Positions 44,935 through 55,341 of a stretch of 64,000 bases of DNA are shown here, piece after piece; position 1 is the first letter of the stretch; the number at the start of each line of letters is the position of its first letter. The notes beneath the pieces are model-generated. The model worked only from the letters and a program-made list of their open reading frames with translations, was not told the DNA's origin and did no database searches. A program made the translations under genes and the position numbers. Origin of the DNA: Letharia columbiana (Eukaryota > Ascomycota > Lecanoromycetes > Lecanorales > Parmeliaceae); contig NW_023501047.1 of NCBI RefSeq assembly GCF_014066305.1, positions 62,001-126,000 of the forward strand, read 5' to 3'.

Positions 44935-46370
44935 TCAAATGTTTGCTTTAACATCTTTTCCAGTCCATATCCTCATATCCGTCGCTTTCCTTTTGATCAG
45001 AGACCGTACCTCCTCGGCTGTGAGCTGGGTCAAGTCCTCCACACTCACGTCTCTGGTTTCCAGATCTTCTGCCGTGACAAAGATGCCATGAGAGCTCAGT
45101 GTTCGGTGATCTCGAGTCACGAAATCATGGCAAGCTCTGGCCCAGTGCTGGAAGCACACGGCTGTTTGGGGCAAATCTCTCAAAATCATTGGCCACGTAT
45201 GGGGCATCCCTTCATACTGTTCCCACCACACGCAGACTTTCTGCTCACATGCTGTCTTTGCGATCACCTTGACGGAATCTGTGAGTCTCTCTTGTCCAGA
45301 GACTAGCCACATAGGTGGAGAACCGACCCAGTTCTCAGCTGTAGCAGGGCTCACCAAAGGATGATGCATTAGGGCAGCATCACAGTAGACGTGGGCACGC
45401 GGAGGAACGGACGGCCATATTTCACAGGTCGGGTACCCAGGCCTCGTGCAAGGCAGCTCGTCCGCTAGCCAATCGAACTTGGCATTTTCCGCATATGAAG
45501 GTACCGCCAGAGCCTGATCCATCCCACCGCTGACACCTGTAACACCAGCAGGCATTGGAATTTCCACATTTCGGCCATGAAATTGGACTATAGGATTGTC
45601 CCTAGACTGCAGTTTTCGCAACACCATGATGGTCTGAATGAGGGACAAGCAAAGGGCCACACCGGCGCTCTCGCCAGCTAACACCACAGCCGATGCAGGT
45701 ACCGCCTCATGGAAAGATCCAACAGGGGGGTATAACAACGAGAGATAACTGAGGGAAAGATCAAGCAGAGCGGCTGGAAAGGGATTTTGCGGAGCTAGAC
45801 GGTAATCGATCGTGATGCATCGACCCTTTGTCAGTTCGGCGAGTCGGAAAGCAGTGGGACGAGGCCTAGAGGGACCGAAGAGACTGAAGACAGATTAGAA
45901 AGATGCTAAACAGGTTGGTAGAGGGAAGCAACAATCCCAAGGATGGAGCCGAGGGGGCAAGATAGGGGTACGAACTAGAAAGCCCCTCCACGAGCGTATA
46001 GTATGGTGGTCGGCGTCTGCACATCTCTCATCATAGCTGTGTATTTATCCTGTTCGGAAACAACATTCGTATCATCATACTTTCGACCACCTATCCATTC
46101 TGCCTCCACGGCCGAGACGTCGGGTCTTTTGAGATCAGGAAGGCTGTCATCTGAAAGTGCCTTGATAGCCTCAAACAGAGCCTCGCGGACATGCGTTTCC
46201 TTCGGCGGCAAAAATGAAACCCTGCTGACCCATGCCGAGCCATCCAATCCAGCATCATGGCGGCTTTGTTTCTGCAGAAATGACAGTGTTGAGTTCGAAG
46301 AGCGTTGCGCGTTTGCATCGCGCATTTTTTGCGAGATTAGCATCAATTTCTGAACGGTGGATAAAGACAT
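44935..46370 (-). CDS. Alpha/beta hydrolase of the HSL-like (hydrolase 3) group
   Basis: Exons 46370-45976 and 45883-44935 with a 92-bp intron; 447 residues. Seen: the N-terminal cap region; the oxyanion loop, here YARGGAFYLFGP where the family normally has HGG; DYRLAPQNPFPAALLD (DYRLAPE-like); the nucleophile elbow LAGESAGVALCLS; and EGMPHTWPMI with the catalytic His. The acid may be the Asp of QERLTDSVK. It acts on ester or amide bonds of small molecules; the substrate is unknown. A Lys/Asp-rich tail extends past the fold. His-to-Arg in the oxyanion motif (a CAT/CAC to CGT transition) may weaken activity. It lies beside the P450 and methyltransferase genes, fitting a tailoring role. Confidence 0.85.
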
Positions 46371-46869
46371 GTTGATATGCGATTGTTAATAGTTAGTGAG
46401 GTGATGAAGGAAGCAGAGTAAGTGCCGTTCACATGGAGATTGTATCCGTAAGATGACCAAGCCAGATCCATTATATGTTACGCCTGTTAAAATCGCACAG
46501 TATTGTAATCTAAAGTGCGGGGCTTGGCTTCCAATTGACTGGACTATGCCGTTCATCCTGGTGCGCCCGGTGAAGCAGTCCAACTTTTGCATCATATAAG
46601 TTCCGGTCTCCAAACCTTTCCTTGAGAATTTCACAATAAACCTCCTTGAGTAGAGTAGGCCTGGTTGTATCAAATTGGTCAACTTAGTTGATTACTCTAT
46701 TCGTGTATTTTCTACCCATTTCAGGGGATGCTGGTCTTGCGTAAAAGTGGTCGCAGGGTTCACGAACTACGGAACCAGATCTTGTAATCTTTCAAGTCTA
46801 AGGATGCTTGTAGTGCCCCTGATGTCTAATCCCATACCTCATAAAACTTGAAGCTCACAATCCTCTCAA
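46371..46869. other. Intergenic, AT-rich, nothing supported
   Basis: About 500 bp between the start of the hydrolase gene and the end of the P450. It should carry the hydrolase promoter. No gene seen. Confidence 0.45.
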
Positions 46870-48805
46870 TCAGCGCTTAAACCCTTCAATGTTTCTCGCA
46901 CGAAACTGAAGCTGTGGACCCTTGCTTGAGGCAGTCACATGAGCGCTGAGCTGAAATTCGCTTACTCTGTGTCGGCCATTAATGACACCAGGAGTGCCCT
47001 CCCCAACATGGGCGAGCTCCCCCTCGGCAAGACGGAAGTCAAAGTCAAAAAGGACACGCGCCAGCGTCAGGCTAATCTGCAGTAACGCCAGTGATCGACC
47101 AGGGCACCCTCTTGGACCGAGCGAGAAAGGATTGAATGCCTTGTGTGCCGCTTTAAGCTGTTCAGATGACACCAAAGCTCCGGAGAGCCACCTTTCGGGC
47201 ACGAAAGCGTAAGATTGCGGGAAATACTCTTCGCGATGATGTAGTGCGTAAATGCATGTTCCAACATCGCAACCCGCAGGAACAGAATTTCCGTCCACAA
47301 CAGCGCCGCCTGCTTGAGCCTCCCGCCAAGGAGCTCCGGGTGTCGATGGGGACATCCGCAGGGTCTCATTAATGCAAGCATGGAGATAGACGCATGAGGA
47401 AAGCTGCGGACCTGAAATGATAGCGTCTGATTCGGCAAAGCTAGACCTGATTTCTTTTTCTAATGTTTGGTGAACGTCTGGATTGTGCGCCAGGTAAAAG
47501 AACAGACCAGACAGCGTCGTGGCAGAAGTATCCGAGCCTGTGTGTCAACCATGAGCCCAATCTTCGAGCACATTCCTAGCTTTGAACACTTACCAGCCAA
47601 CATTAAGAAGGAGCCTTCAGCCCACAGCTCGGACAGCGAGAAATTATTCCTGAGTTTGAGAACGGTCGAGAAAAGACCTTTCTGTTGCGATTGATCCTCT
47701 TGAAGGACAGAAGCAGCGAATCGATCTTTCCAGTCCTCCCACTGATCTTGCGCTGCCGTATTCAAGCGTAGTAATCGCCGCCCGAAGAGCAAGACATATT
47801 CTAAGCGGAGTTTTGCAATTCCCGGAAATTGTTCATAGAACCCCATGACCCAACTGTAGAAATGCATCACATCGATGATGAAACGGTGTTTCGAACTTTC
47901 CAATAATCCCATCCTTTCCCCAAACCCGAATTCACCCATGACGTCAAGTGTGAGCCATTTGTCTGAAATACTCTCATCAGAAATTGACGTCCTAAAAGCA
48001 GGACAGCAGGGCATACCGTAGTCGTTCATGTTTCGAGGCTCTGTCCATTGGCCGTTACGCCTGAGACCGCCTTCACCAAGTTTGTGACAGAAGATGTCGA
48101 TATGCGCTAGCAAAGAAGGCTCAAAGGCCTTCAAGGCATCGTCTGAAAGCCCCTGAGTGATTAATCGACGCTTGTAGCGATGCATAGACTTGTCGATACA
48201 GGTCAAAGTACACCAACCACCTTCCTCAGGTACCATGGGTAAGTATGCTTTTGATTTCTGGAAATTCTGACCATGACCATAAATATCTAACAAGTCAGTA
48301 ATGATTCTGCTCGCAGGTTCTTCTTGCTGCATACCATGCAAGCCGTTGCTCGAGTTCACGAGCAGACGGTTGGGACCGTAGCGGACGAAGGGACCTATCA
48401 AAGACGAGGTTGTTAGCGGGCAATAGGACACCAACATAGACTGGTCCGACTCACCATACTTTTCATGGCACTGCCATATGTCCAGATGTATGTCCCCAAG
48501 GAAGCCGTGATAAGCAGCATAAAGATCTGTAACACTCGCCAAGAAAGGCCCAGGATATTTCACTAGTGGGTGCCATGTAATACGGTAGACGCATTTGCAG
48601 ACAAACTGGAGTCGTCAGCCTCCCAACGGTAGGAACGCGGCCACAAAAGCGGAGCAGCATCTTGAGGACGGACTTTGAGCGCGAAAAACCCAGCTGCTCC
48701 ACCAATGTAGCGCGCAATGGAGGTCGATGATAGATTGCTGATAGGCCAGCTTAATGCTGATAAAATTTTGGTGGGCCACAGGCCAAAGAGTGTTGTCAAA
48801 AACAT
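46870..48805 (-). pseudogene. Cytochrome P450 monooxygenase with a 1-nt frameshift near its N-terminus
   Basis: Exons 48805-48455, 48394-48335, 48286-48017, 47962-47594 and 47537-46870. The heme loop FNPFSLGPRGCPGRSLAL, the I-helix AGSDTSATT split by the last intron, the ETLR of the K-helix and the PERW segment are all present. The membrane end reads MFLTTLFGLWPTKILSALSW...YIGGAAGFFALKVRPQDAAP. Near 48572 the frame slips by one missing base between SLSANA and VYRITWHPLVKYPGPF, the Pro-rich hinge of P450s. Summed exon length is 3n+2, agreeing with one lost base; with it the protein would have 572 residues. Three introns (60, 48 and 54 bp) are multiples of three, without stops. The substrate is unknown. 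If the slip is a sequencing error, this is an intact gene. Confidence 0.75.
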
Positions 48806-49433
48806 TTGGAAGGCTGACTAGGACAGTGTATGAAAGAACAACAGACTCATGTGCAGCCATTGATAAGGATGACTCCTCAGCATCCTTAGTGGCAACAGGT
48901 CCAGGTCATAGTCAGGGGCGCTAGGTTGCCATATCCCATTAGCTACCTAAAGCATAACCCAATCAAACAGGTCAAATTCGATAGGTAGCGGAAACCCACT
49001 TCGACCTGCATCCAAGAAAATCCCTCACACGCTTGAATGCGGATCGGCCTTCTGCAGAATTGCATGCTTACATAGCAACTGCGGCCTTAGATCTTTGCAT
49101 GTGTCCGTAGATTGAAGTCTCCGAGAGCTGGGCGAGACTCAGTAGAGTAGCTTCATCAACGCTGGTGCGCCCACGGGTTTGGTACGCGGCGGTAAGACCA
49201 AAGCGGCTGTTAGGCTACAGGTAAAATACTCTACGGCCGTTGGTCCGCTGCAGCAGGAATCCTTTCCGGAGCTAGTCTCAGATTTCAATAAAATACCATT
49301 AGTGCGGAAATACTAAACAGTCTAGAATGCCACACTTTGAAGCATACTAGTGTTCCACTCGACCGTACCTCGCAGCTGTCCTTCGACTTCAGACTGTCTT
49401 TAAGCATTGATTTTGCTTTCTCTCATTGCCATA
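48806..49433. promoter_or_regulatory. Divergent promoter between the P450 and methyltransferase genes
   Basis: About 630 bp between two divergent start codons of accessory enzymes, a layout that suggests shared control. I see no unmistakable regulator site. Confidence 0.4.
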
Positions 49434-50615
49434 ATGGCAGGCAGCAGCTCCGAGCAGTATGCTCGTAATTACATGCTAGGTACCGGCTACCAAGGAACTG
49501 CGAGGTGAGTTCGCTCTGACCTTGTGTCAGAAGCTGGGCCCTGACCATGGCATGTAGGCTGAATCTACAACATTTCTTTTGGAAAGATCAAATGGGGTAC
49601 AATCTGCACCCAAGTATTCCAACATCGAGTTCGGAATTGAAGATCGCCGATATTGGCACTGGCACAGGGTCTGCGTCCCACCTGTTTGATGGTTCCACGC
49701 CATAGAAAGAGTATTCAGGACTGACGATAACGTCCGGATACCAGGATCTGGCTGCTTGAGATGGCTCGAACGTTGGCATCTTCCGCCCAACTGGACGGTT
49801 TCGACAACAACCTTTCTCAATGCCCACCCAAGGAATGGCTTCCTGATAATGTCAACATATATGATTTCGATGCATTTGCCGACCTTCCCGAACACCTTAT
49901 CGGGAAATACGACATCCTCCACATCCGCCTTTTTCTCTTAATTGTCCAAAACAATGACCCGATGCCGCTCTTGAAGACGTTCATTCAAATGCTCAGTGCG
50001 TACAATTTCTACCTTTTTCCCTTCGATTGGTGAATCATGAACCTATTGGAGAATATTTCGCTTATGGACAGCGACGTTGATAGAGCCTGGAGGCTACATC
50101 CAATGGGCCGAATACGATCTGGCTTCAAGGTAGTATGTACCAGAAACTGTCAAACACCGTCGCGAAAGTGTATGTCCTGACAAATCGTTGCCAGTATTGT
50201 TCATGCCCAATCCTCCAACTCTTCCGCAAACCTCACCGCCGCAATCGACGCACCTACTGGACAGAATGATACTAGAATGCATCCAAAGTGAGAATACCAT
50301 GTGCTGTGCGAAAACATCTGAGGTTATAAAGATAACACTTATAGGTGGGTTGCCGATCTGCCCAGGACGTTTCGCGAAGGTGGATTGATAGATGTCTTCG
50401 AACACCGGAAAGGAACAGATCTCACGCATCTACTGCTACACAATGATGTCATTCTGTTGGCACTTGAGGAGATGAGCTATCGTGCTTTGGACCGTCTAGG
50501 TGATGGCAAAGGACAAGCTCTCCGCGAGAGCCTCATCAAAGCGGACCTGGAGTGTCGGAAAGGTGTTGCCATTAACCAAGACAGAGTCACAGTCATTGGA
50601 AGAAGACCTCTATAG
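49434..50615 (+). CDS. SAM-dependent class I methyltransferase
   Basis: Six exons: 49434-49504, 49558-49668, 49745-49995, 50072-50129, 50195-50287 and 50345-50615; 284 residues, frame intact. SAM motif I is LKIADIGTGTGIWLLEMA, split by the second intron. Then GFDNNLSQCPPKEWLP and IYDFDAFADLPEHLIGKYD with the post-motif acidic residue, DILHIRLFL, and PGGYIQWAEYDLAS (motif III, as in LaeA-like and cluster-associated enzymes). The C-terminal half (WVADLPRTFREGGLIDVFEH) supports the fungal secondary-metabolite methyltransferase group. The acceptor (O, N or C) is unknown. It is divergent from the P450 and next to the sulfotransferase-like gene. Introns vary from 53 to 76 bp and are canonical. Confidence 0.85.
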
Positions 50616-50772
50616 GATTCCTGAACAAAATCCTCAGGCAAACCAAGCTATTCAGCTGATCTCGTTCAGGTGACCCAGGTATCTGCAGTTCCTGGACAGA
50701 TGAGTTGAGACTATATGGTTCCTCAGTACAACATACATAGACCAGAATATCCACTCAAAGACCCAAAAAATA

Positions 50773-51628
50773 CTAAATACTTGCCCAGAACATCCAGCAC
50801 AATATGCTAGTGATGGCTACGATCGGTACCGCCTTCGTGGCCAACGACGTCAGGACTTGGATGAAAATTCCTTTGTTCATCGCTTGGAACCTCGAACGGA
50901 AGGACTTAACATCGTTTGTGTTAGGGTACGCCTTGTCTTGCGGAACAGCTTTACCAAGGAATTTGCATAAAGGCTCCCAGCCGTCCGTTGCCCGATGTTC
51001 CAGCAAATGCTCGGCCGGTACAAGACGCCGGACAGCAACACTGTGCTCAATGAAGACCTCTTTACCAGTACGGGGAAAATCGTGACCGAAGAAATGCTGG
51101 AAAAACAAGTCGCTCATGCGGCGGCGTCGTGAAGTTGGACCGTCCAACTTGGCAGCGATCCATCGCACTCGGTCTTGTTAGACTGCCCAGGTAATCTGCA
51201 TCATCGACGCGTGCCAGCTTTCCGGCGTTCGTGTAGTCAGGATGACTTTGGCCTCGGGATACGCCTCCACCAGCTCTGTGGCAAAGAACGCACCAGGGAT
51301 GTCGGTGATAGCCTGGGCTTTAGTTATTTACCGTCAACAGACTCACACGTGGGTGACAATACCTTGCAATGACCGAGGATTGAGTCCCATTGCTCCCTGC
51401 CGAAAGGGGACCCTTTGCCTTCGTACTTCGCTTCCAAGGCTTGTATCCATAGCTCAACATCCCTTTCGCTGGCATAAGCGGATCTCATGTGGTACACCTC
51501 TCCGTATCCCAATTCTCGTAGTGCTATCGTCATAGCTACATCACCCAGTCAGTAAGTCCTGCCTCGATAGCGCTCAGGTACGCACAAGTGGTTCCAGTCC
51601 GACAGAGTCCGAGTACCAATACTTCCAT
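50773..51628 (-). pseudogene. Sulfotransferase-like P-loop protein with C-terminal membrane anchor, broken by an in-frame TAA
   Basis: Exons 51628-51586, 51535-51363 and 51312-50773; sum 756 bp. It starts MEVLVLGLCRTGTTS, the P-loop of the fungal sulfotransferase family (Sulfotransfer_4 type) that binds PAPS. It continues MTIALRELGYGEVYHMRSAY, DIPGAFFATELVEAYPEAKV and ILTTRTPESWHASMM. At 51178-51180 a TAA interrupts (TWAV-stop-QDRVRWIAAKLDG) but the same frame continues with SDLFFQHFFGHDFPRTGKEV and RATDGWEPLCKFLGK, where the family is conserved, to a hydrophobic C-terminal helix (VLTSLATKAVPIVAITSILC). CAA-to-TAA would explain the stop. No intron can remove it. If real, the gene is dead or gives a roughly 115-residue fragment. 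Confidence 0.75.
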
Positions 51629-52147
51629 CTTCGCGGCTTACCCAACCGATTGCTTTGTAACCTCCGGTACCTATATTGTAAATGTAGAAGCGAGCAAATG
51701 TCCCCAGGTCTCGCGATACTCTACCAGACACACCTCAACGGCGAAGCAGTATGATGATTATCTCAAAGAGGAAGTCCAAGCGGAGAAGAATCCGTCCCAG
51801 GTTATTATATTGACAACCCAATTTTTGGACCTAAAATACACGTTTCTTATCACTCACCGTATCTCTTTTTCCTCCGTACGAGTACCTTAGCGACGCGAAT
51901 GCCACTGTAAATCCTGCAGCCCATCGCGGATCTACCTCGTCTCCCGTAAGTTTTTCATTACAAGATTACACGCTAGCGGATTCATGTTGCATGCTCTCTG
52001 ATTCATGGGCTACGTAATACCGTGAGGAAGCATAAAGTACCGCCCATGAGTGACCCCTTGATCCACAGGGTCCACTTTTGAGTCCCGGTCGCGATAATGG
52101 TGAATTCTGTTCCTTCTAATTTATTCGGCCGATGAGAACCCGCCATC
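51629..52147. other. Intergenic accessory DNA
   Basis: About 520 bp; nothing supported apart from the expected promoter of the sulfotransferase-like gene on its left side. Confidence 0.45.
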
Positions 52148-52600
52148 TCAGGTTTCGCGCTGCAGAGAGGGTGGTTTCTGTAACGTCAGAAGCTGATCGC
52201 CCTCTGAAAGGCCGTGGTAATAATACCTGTAAATCGTCTGAGTGGTCACATGAGGCCACGACTCCAAATCTGCATTGAATGGCAAAAACAGCCTGGGTTT
52301 TCCAGATCTGTTGCTTCTTATGTTGTAGGCGTCTCTCGACATATTACGGCGGCGTTGTTTTTTGGTCCATCGTGGTGACTGATCGATGACGATAGTGCAA
52401 TTGTTTTTTCCATATTTCGAGGTGTCTAGGCATACGATACATGTGCACTCGACCTCAAGTGGTAGATTGCTAACATCCTTCTCATCTTTTAGGGATTGTG
52501 AGAAGGTACTAGTACACTTGCTCCATCTAGGAACGAGGATGATCTTTTTTGTCGGAGACGAATGCATTGGCCCGCTATGCACATTCTCAGTAGATCCATC
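52148..52600 (-). CDS. Hypothetical fragment, Lys/Arg/Ser-rich
   Basis: A minus-strand open frame of about 150 codons (FRSDGSTENVHSGPMHSS, then PTKKIILVPRWSKCTSTF, ending TLQKPPSLQRET). It has no ATG near its 5' end. It lies 220 bp downstream of the next entry on the same strand and may be a lost 3' portion of it, or unrelated. Three Cys lie in VECTCIVCLD. I do not recognise it. Confidence 0.3.
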   Translation of the reverse strand, partial: DGSTENVHSGPMHSSPTKKIILVPRWSKCTSTFSQSLKDEKDVSNLPLEVECTCIVCLDTSKYGKNNCTIVIDQSPRWTKKQRRRNMSRDAYNIRSNRSGKPRLFLPFNADLESWPHVTTQTIYRYYYHGLSEGDQLLTLQKPPSLQRET

Positions 52601-52818
52601 AGAGCGAAATGCTTCTGTACTCTCCCTTCTCTCTTTCTCTCACGCAGAAACTGAGTTCCGCAACAGTTTTCCTACCTCTGCTTTTGTCGCCGAGTCTTCG
52701 TGATCCAGTCTCTGACTACGCACTTTCTGAAGGGCTTCTATCGACTCAATTCAGATGGCTCGTTAACGCTGGATTGAGCGTAGGGCAAGAATTTAACCTG
52801 CTTGCGCCAAACCTCGTT

Positions 52819-54030
52819 TTAATAGAAACGTTCAATGAAACCAACACCAGCCAGTCGATATCCGATTTCGAGCAAACTATGTTGACCAGCAGTATAGCTC
52901 TTTGACCATGCCCTCATCATATTCTGTAAATGGGACGCAAATATTAGAAATCTTCCTAAACGACGCGAAGTTTCGCTAAGATTCTCCTGGACATTTTCCC
53001 ATTCCAGGTATATCGTGCTCCCTTCGTAGTTACCCCACAGATCAAGGGCTTGGAGCTTATCTTGAACTAAAAGTTTCATTCGTTCCCAGGTTGGGATACC
53101 ATAAACGATCTCCACTGGAGCATGCATATTATCGCGAATCGGACACAAGTATCTTTCGTGGCAGGCAAGAATGTCCTTGGTATAGAAAACAAATGGATCC
53201 ATCACTTCTCTACGCGAACAATGGTCAAAGAAGGTACCGTTTCCATTGTAAGCGTTCGCCAACACGAGTGCCGTGCACGGATTCGTAGTATCACCACATG
53301 CTCCGTTCCTTGCTTTGGTAGTGGTAGAAGATGGACCATGGAGTCGATGAGCGATCTCTGCCATCTTAATGTCACCATCTGTATGGACCAACTCCTCTGG
53401 CGTTCTTTGAATACCTTTCTGCCGCCAAGTACCAGTCTTGGCATCTCGAAAGCATGCGAACGCTTCTTCTTGGTCGAAAGGAATATTGTGTGCTGTGAAG
53501 AGTGAGCCGAGTACGGCTTAAGCTCCTAGGAATATACCTTCACAGGCCCGCTTTTCGGGCGGTTCGATCCCTTTGAGAAGCTGGAGATACTTGTCAAGGT
53601 TGGCTTGGGCAAGACATCCCGACGGTTCTTCTAGTACAAATCGCCAAAGAAGCGATGACTGCGGTCATCCACTATCTCAGAGGCAGGACCTCGTAGGGAC
53701 GCCGTCATAAATGTTTTCTAGAGTTGATCAGCGCCGTGAGCTCATCAAATGTCAAGATAAAGTACGTACCTTAATTAAGACCTTCTGTTGGTTCAGGGTT
53801 AGTAAAAGACGTTCATCTTCTTTGTCTTGGTCTTTTTTATTCCCGTCACCTTCGACGTCGTTATCGTCTTCGTCGTCGTTATCTATTCTGCTATGGTCAT
53901 CCTCGTCGTACGCTACATCCTCGTCGCTTGCTGCGGCTCCAACCTTGCCCTCATTATCGTCATGCTGGTCAACATCTATCTCGATGGATTCGCGGCTTAC
54001 ATCAAGGACTTAGTGAAGGGTATCGGAAAA
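52819..54030 (-). pseudogene. Unrecognised fungal protein gene: acidic N-terminus plus conserved-looking domain, frameshifted
   Basis: Coding sequence runs on the minus strand: an acidic exon from about 54024 to 53770 (SIEIDVDQHDDNEG, NDDEDDNDVEGDGNK, LTLNQQKVLIK), intron 53718-53769, exon 53717-53538 (TFMTASLRGPASEIVDDRS, then LLWRFVLEEPSGCLAQANLD in the next frame), intron 53493-53537, exon 53492-52819 (HNIPFDQEEAFACFRDAK, VLANAYNGNGTFFDHCSRRE, VEIVYGIPTWERMKLLVQDK). Between DDRS and LLWRF the frame shifts, one base being lost near 53657. No ATG opens the acidic frame; an ATG at about 54047 reads only eight codons to a TAA and then enters it. So at least one, maybe two lesions. The family is unknown to me. 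Confidence 0.5.
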
Positions 54031-54440
54031 AGCCATCTCTGGGAGGCAACTTAATCAAGGAAAAGAAATGCTAAGGAATAGAAGTTGCTTACATGGAATT
54101 GATATAGCAGAGAAGGCGATTGGTGTAAGAAAAGACGGGGGGATGGAAATGCTACACTTTGGCAAGACAAAGGAAAGGCAATTGTTGCCGGGTTAGAGGT
54201 TTAGGCGCAACGGTCTTAAAGTACTTTACTGAAGGACAAGTGTTAATCTTATCTGTCGCCTTGGCGCGCAAACCATCAATTGCGCGACTCGACCGCTAAC
54301 TTTCTCCCGAGCCTCTATCTCTCTGCAACGTCTCTTCATCAATCCCTCTCCTTTTGCTACCTCTGCCAACATCTTCCCGCCGCCATCCAACCCTACCTCA
54401 CACGGATTTTCCCCTCCCCCCAAATAGAAAGACCGCAAAG

Positions 54441-55341
54441 ATGCATCTCACCCACTCCCTCGCCCTCGCCCTGCCCGCCCTCGCAGCCGCCCAGGACATC
54501 CAAAAACCGCTCATCGAACAAGCCGGAGACTGGTTCAACTCCCTGCGCGGCTACATCCCCACCACCGTCCCCTCCGTCCCCGCCGCCGTCAAGTCCCCCG
54601 TCGCCGCCTCGGCGGCGAAGATCGCGGCCGCAAAGGTCGTCCCCCTGACCATGGCCAACTACGAATCCGCGCTCACCCCGGACCCGACCTCGGCGCAATC
54701 GCCGCAGGAGTGGATGGTCTTCGTCACGGGCGGCAACAAGACCTGCGGCGGCTTCTGCGACCGGCTCGAGCGGGAGTGGAACGAGACGGCGGCCGTGCTC
54801 GCCGCGGACCCGACGGCGCCGACCCTCGCCTACGTCGACTGCGACAAGCAGGGCGTGCTCTGCTCGACGTGGATGGCCAAGCCGCCCACGATCTGGCACA
54901 TTCGGCGCCCCGTCGCGCGGGCGGACCAGTCGACGCCCGCCAGCACGATCCACGTCAACTACTTCAACGTGACCCAGTCGACGGCGGGGGACATGGTCGC
55001 GCTGCACACGGGGAAGAAGTACGAGGAGGGCGTTCTGTACGACGGCTGGTTCGATCCGTTCGACGGGCAGTTGGCGAAGCTGGGCGTGAACAAGGCGATT
55101 GGATATGCCCTTTTCGGCATCGGCTTGGTTCCGAGCTGGGCGTTTATGATTGTGGTCAGTATGTTGTCCAGGACGATTATGTGAGTACATTCCCTTTGTT
55201 TTGGTCAACGGGCGGACGGTACTAATTGAGGGTAGTGCGAGGAGGAATGGCCCCAATCCGGCAGTCCAGCAACAGGAGGCACAGCGTAGGGCAGCTGGTC
55301 GTAACGCTCCACTGGGCGGTGCTCCTCCGGCGAACGAGTAA
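54441..55341 (+). CDS. Thioredoxin-like ER/secretory membrane protein
   Basis: Exons 54441-55180 and 55236-55341; 281 residues. A signal peptide (MHLTHSLALALPALAAAQ) is followed by a helical part (LIEQAGDWFNSLRGYIP) and a thioredoxin-like fold: EWMVFVTGGNKTCGGFCDRL, then LAYVDCDKQGVLCSTWMAK and PPTIWHIRRP, the cis-Pro loop. The usual CxxC is replaced by CGGFC plus a distant Cys pair, so redox activity is uncertain. One transmembrane helix follows (AIGYALFGIGLVPSWAFMIV), then a basic, Gln/Ala/Pro-rich cytoplasmic tail (RRNGPNPAVQQQEAQRR). The topology is lumen-out type I. The first exon is very GC-rich and throws long shadow ORFs on the other strand. Confidence 0.85.

Noticed and set aside
39657..54030. 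Complete biosynthetic gene cluster
   Set aside because: There is no PKS, NRPS, terpene synthase, DMATS or pathway-specific transcription factor in the window, so only a remnant or loose grouping can be claimed.
54393..55256. 287-codon minus-strand ORF over the thioredoxin-like gene
   Set aside because: A GC-driven shadow; the plus-strand frame has signal peptide, fold motifs and a membrane helix.
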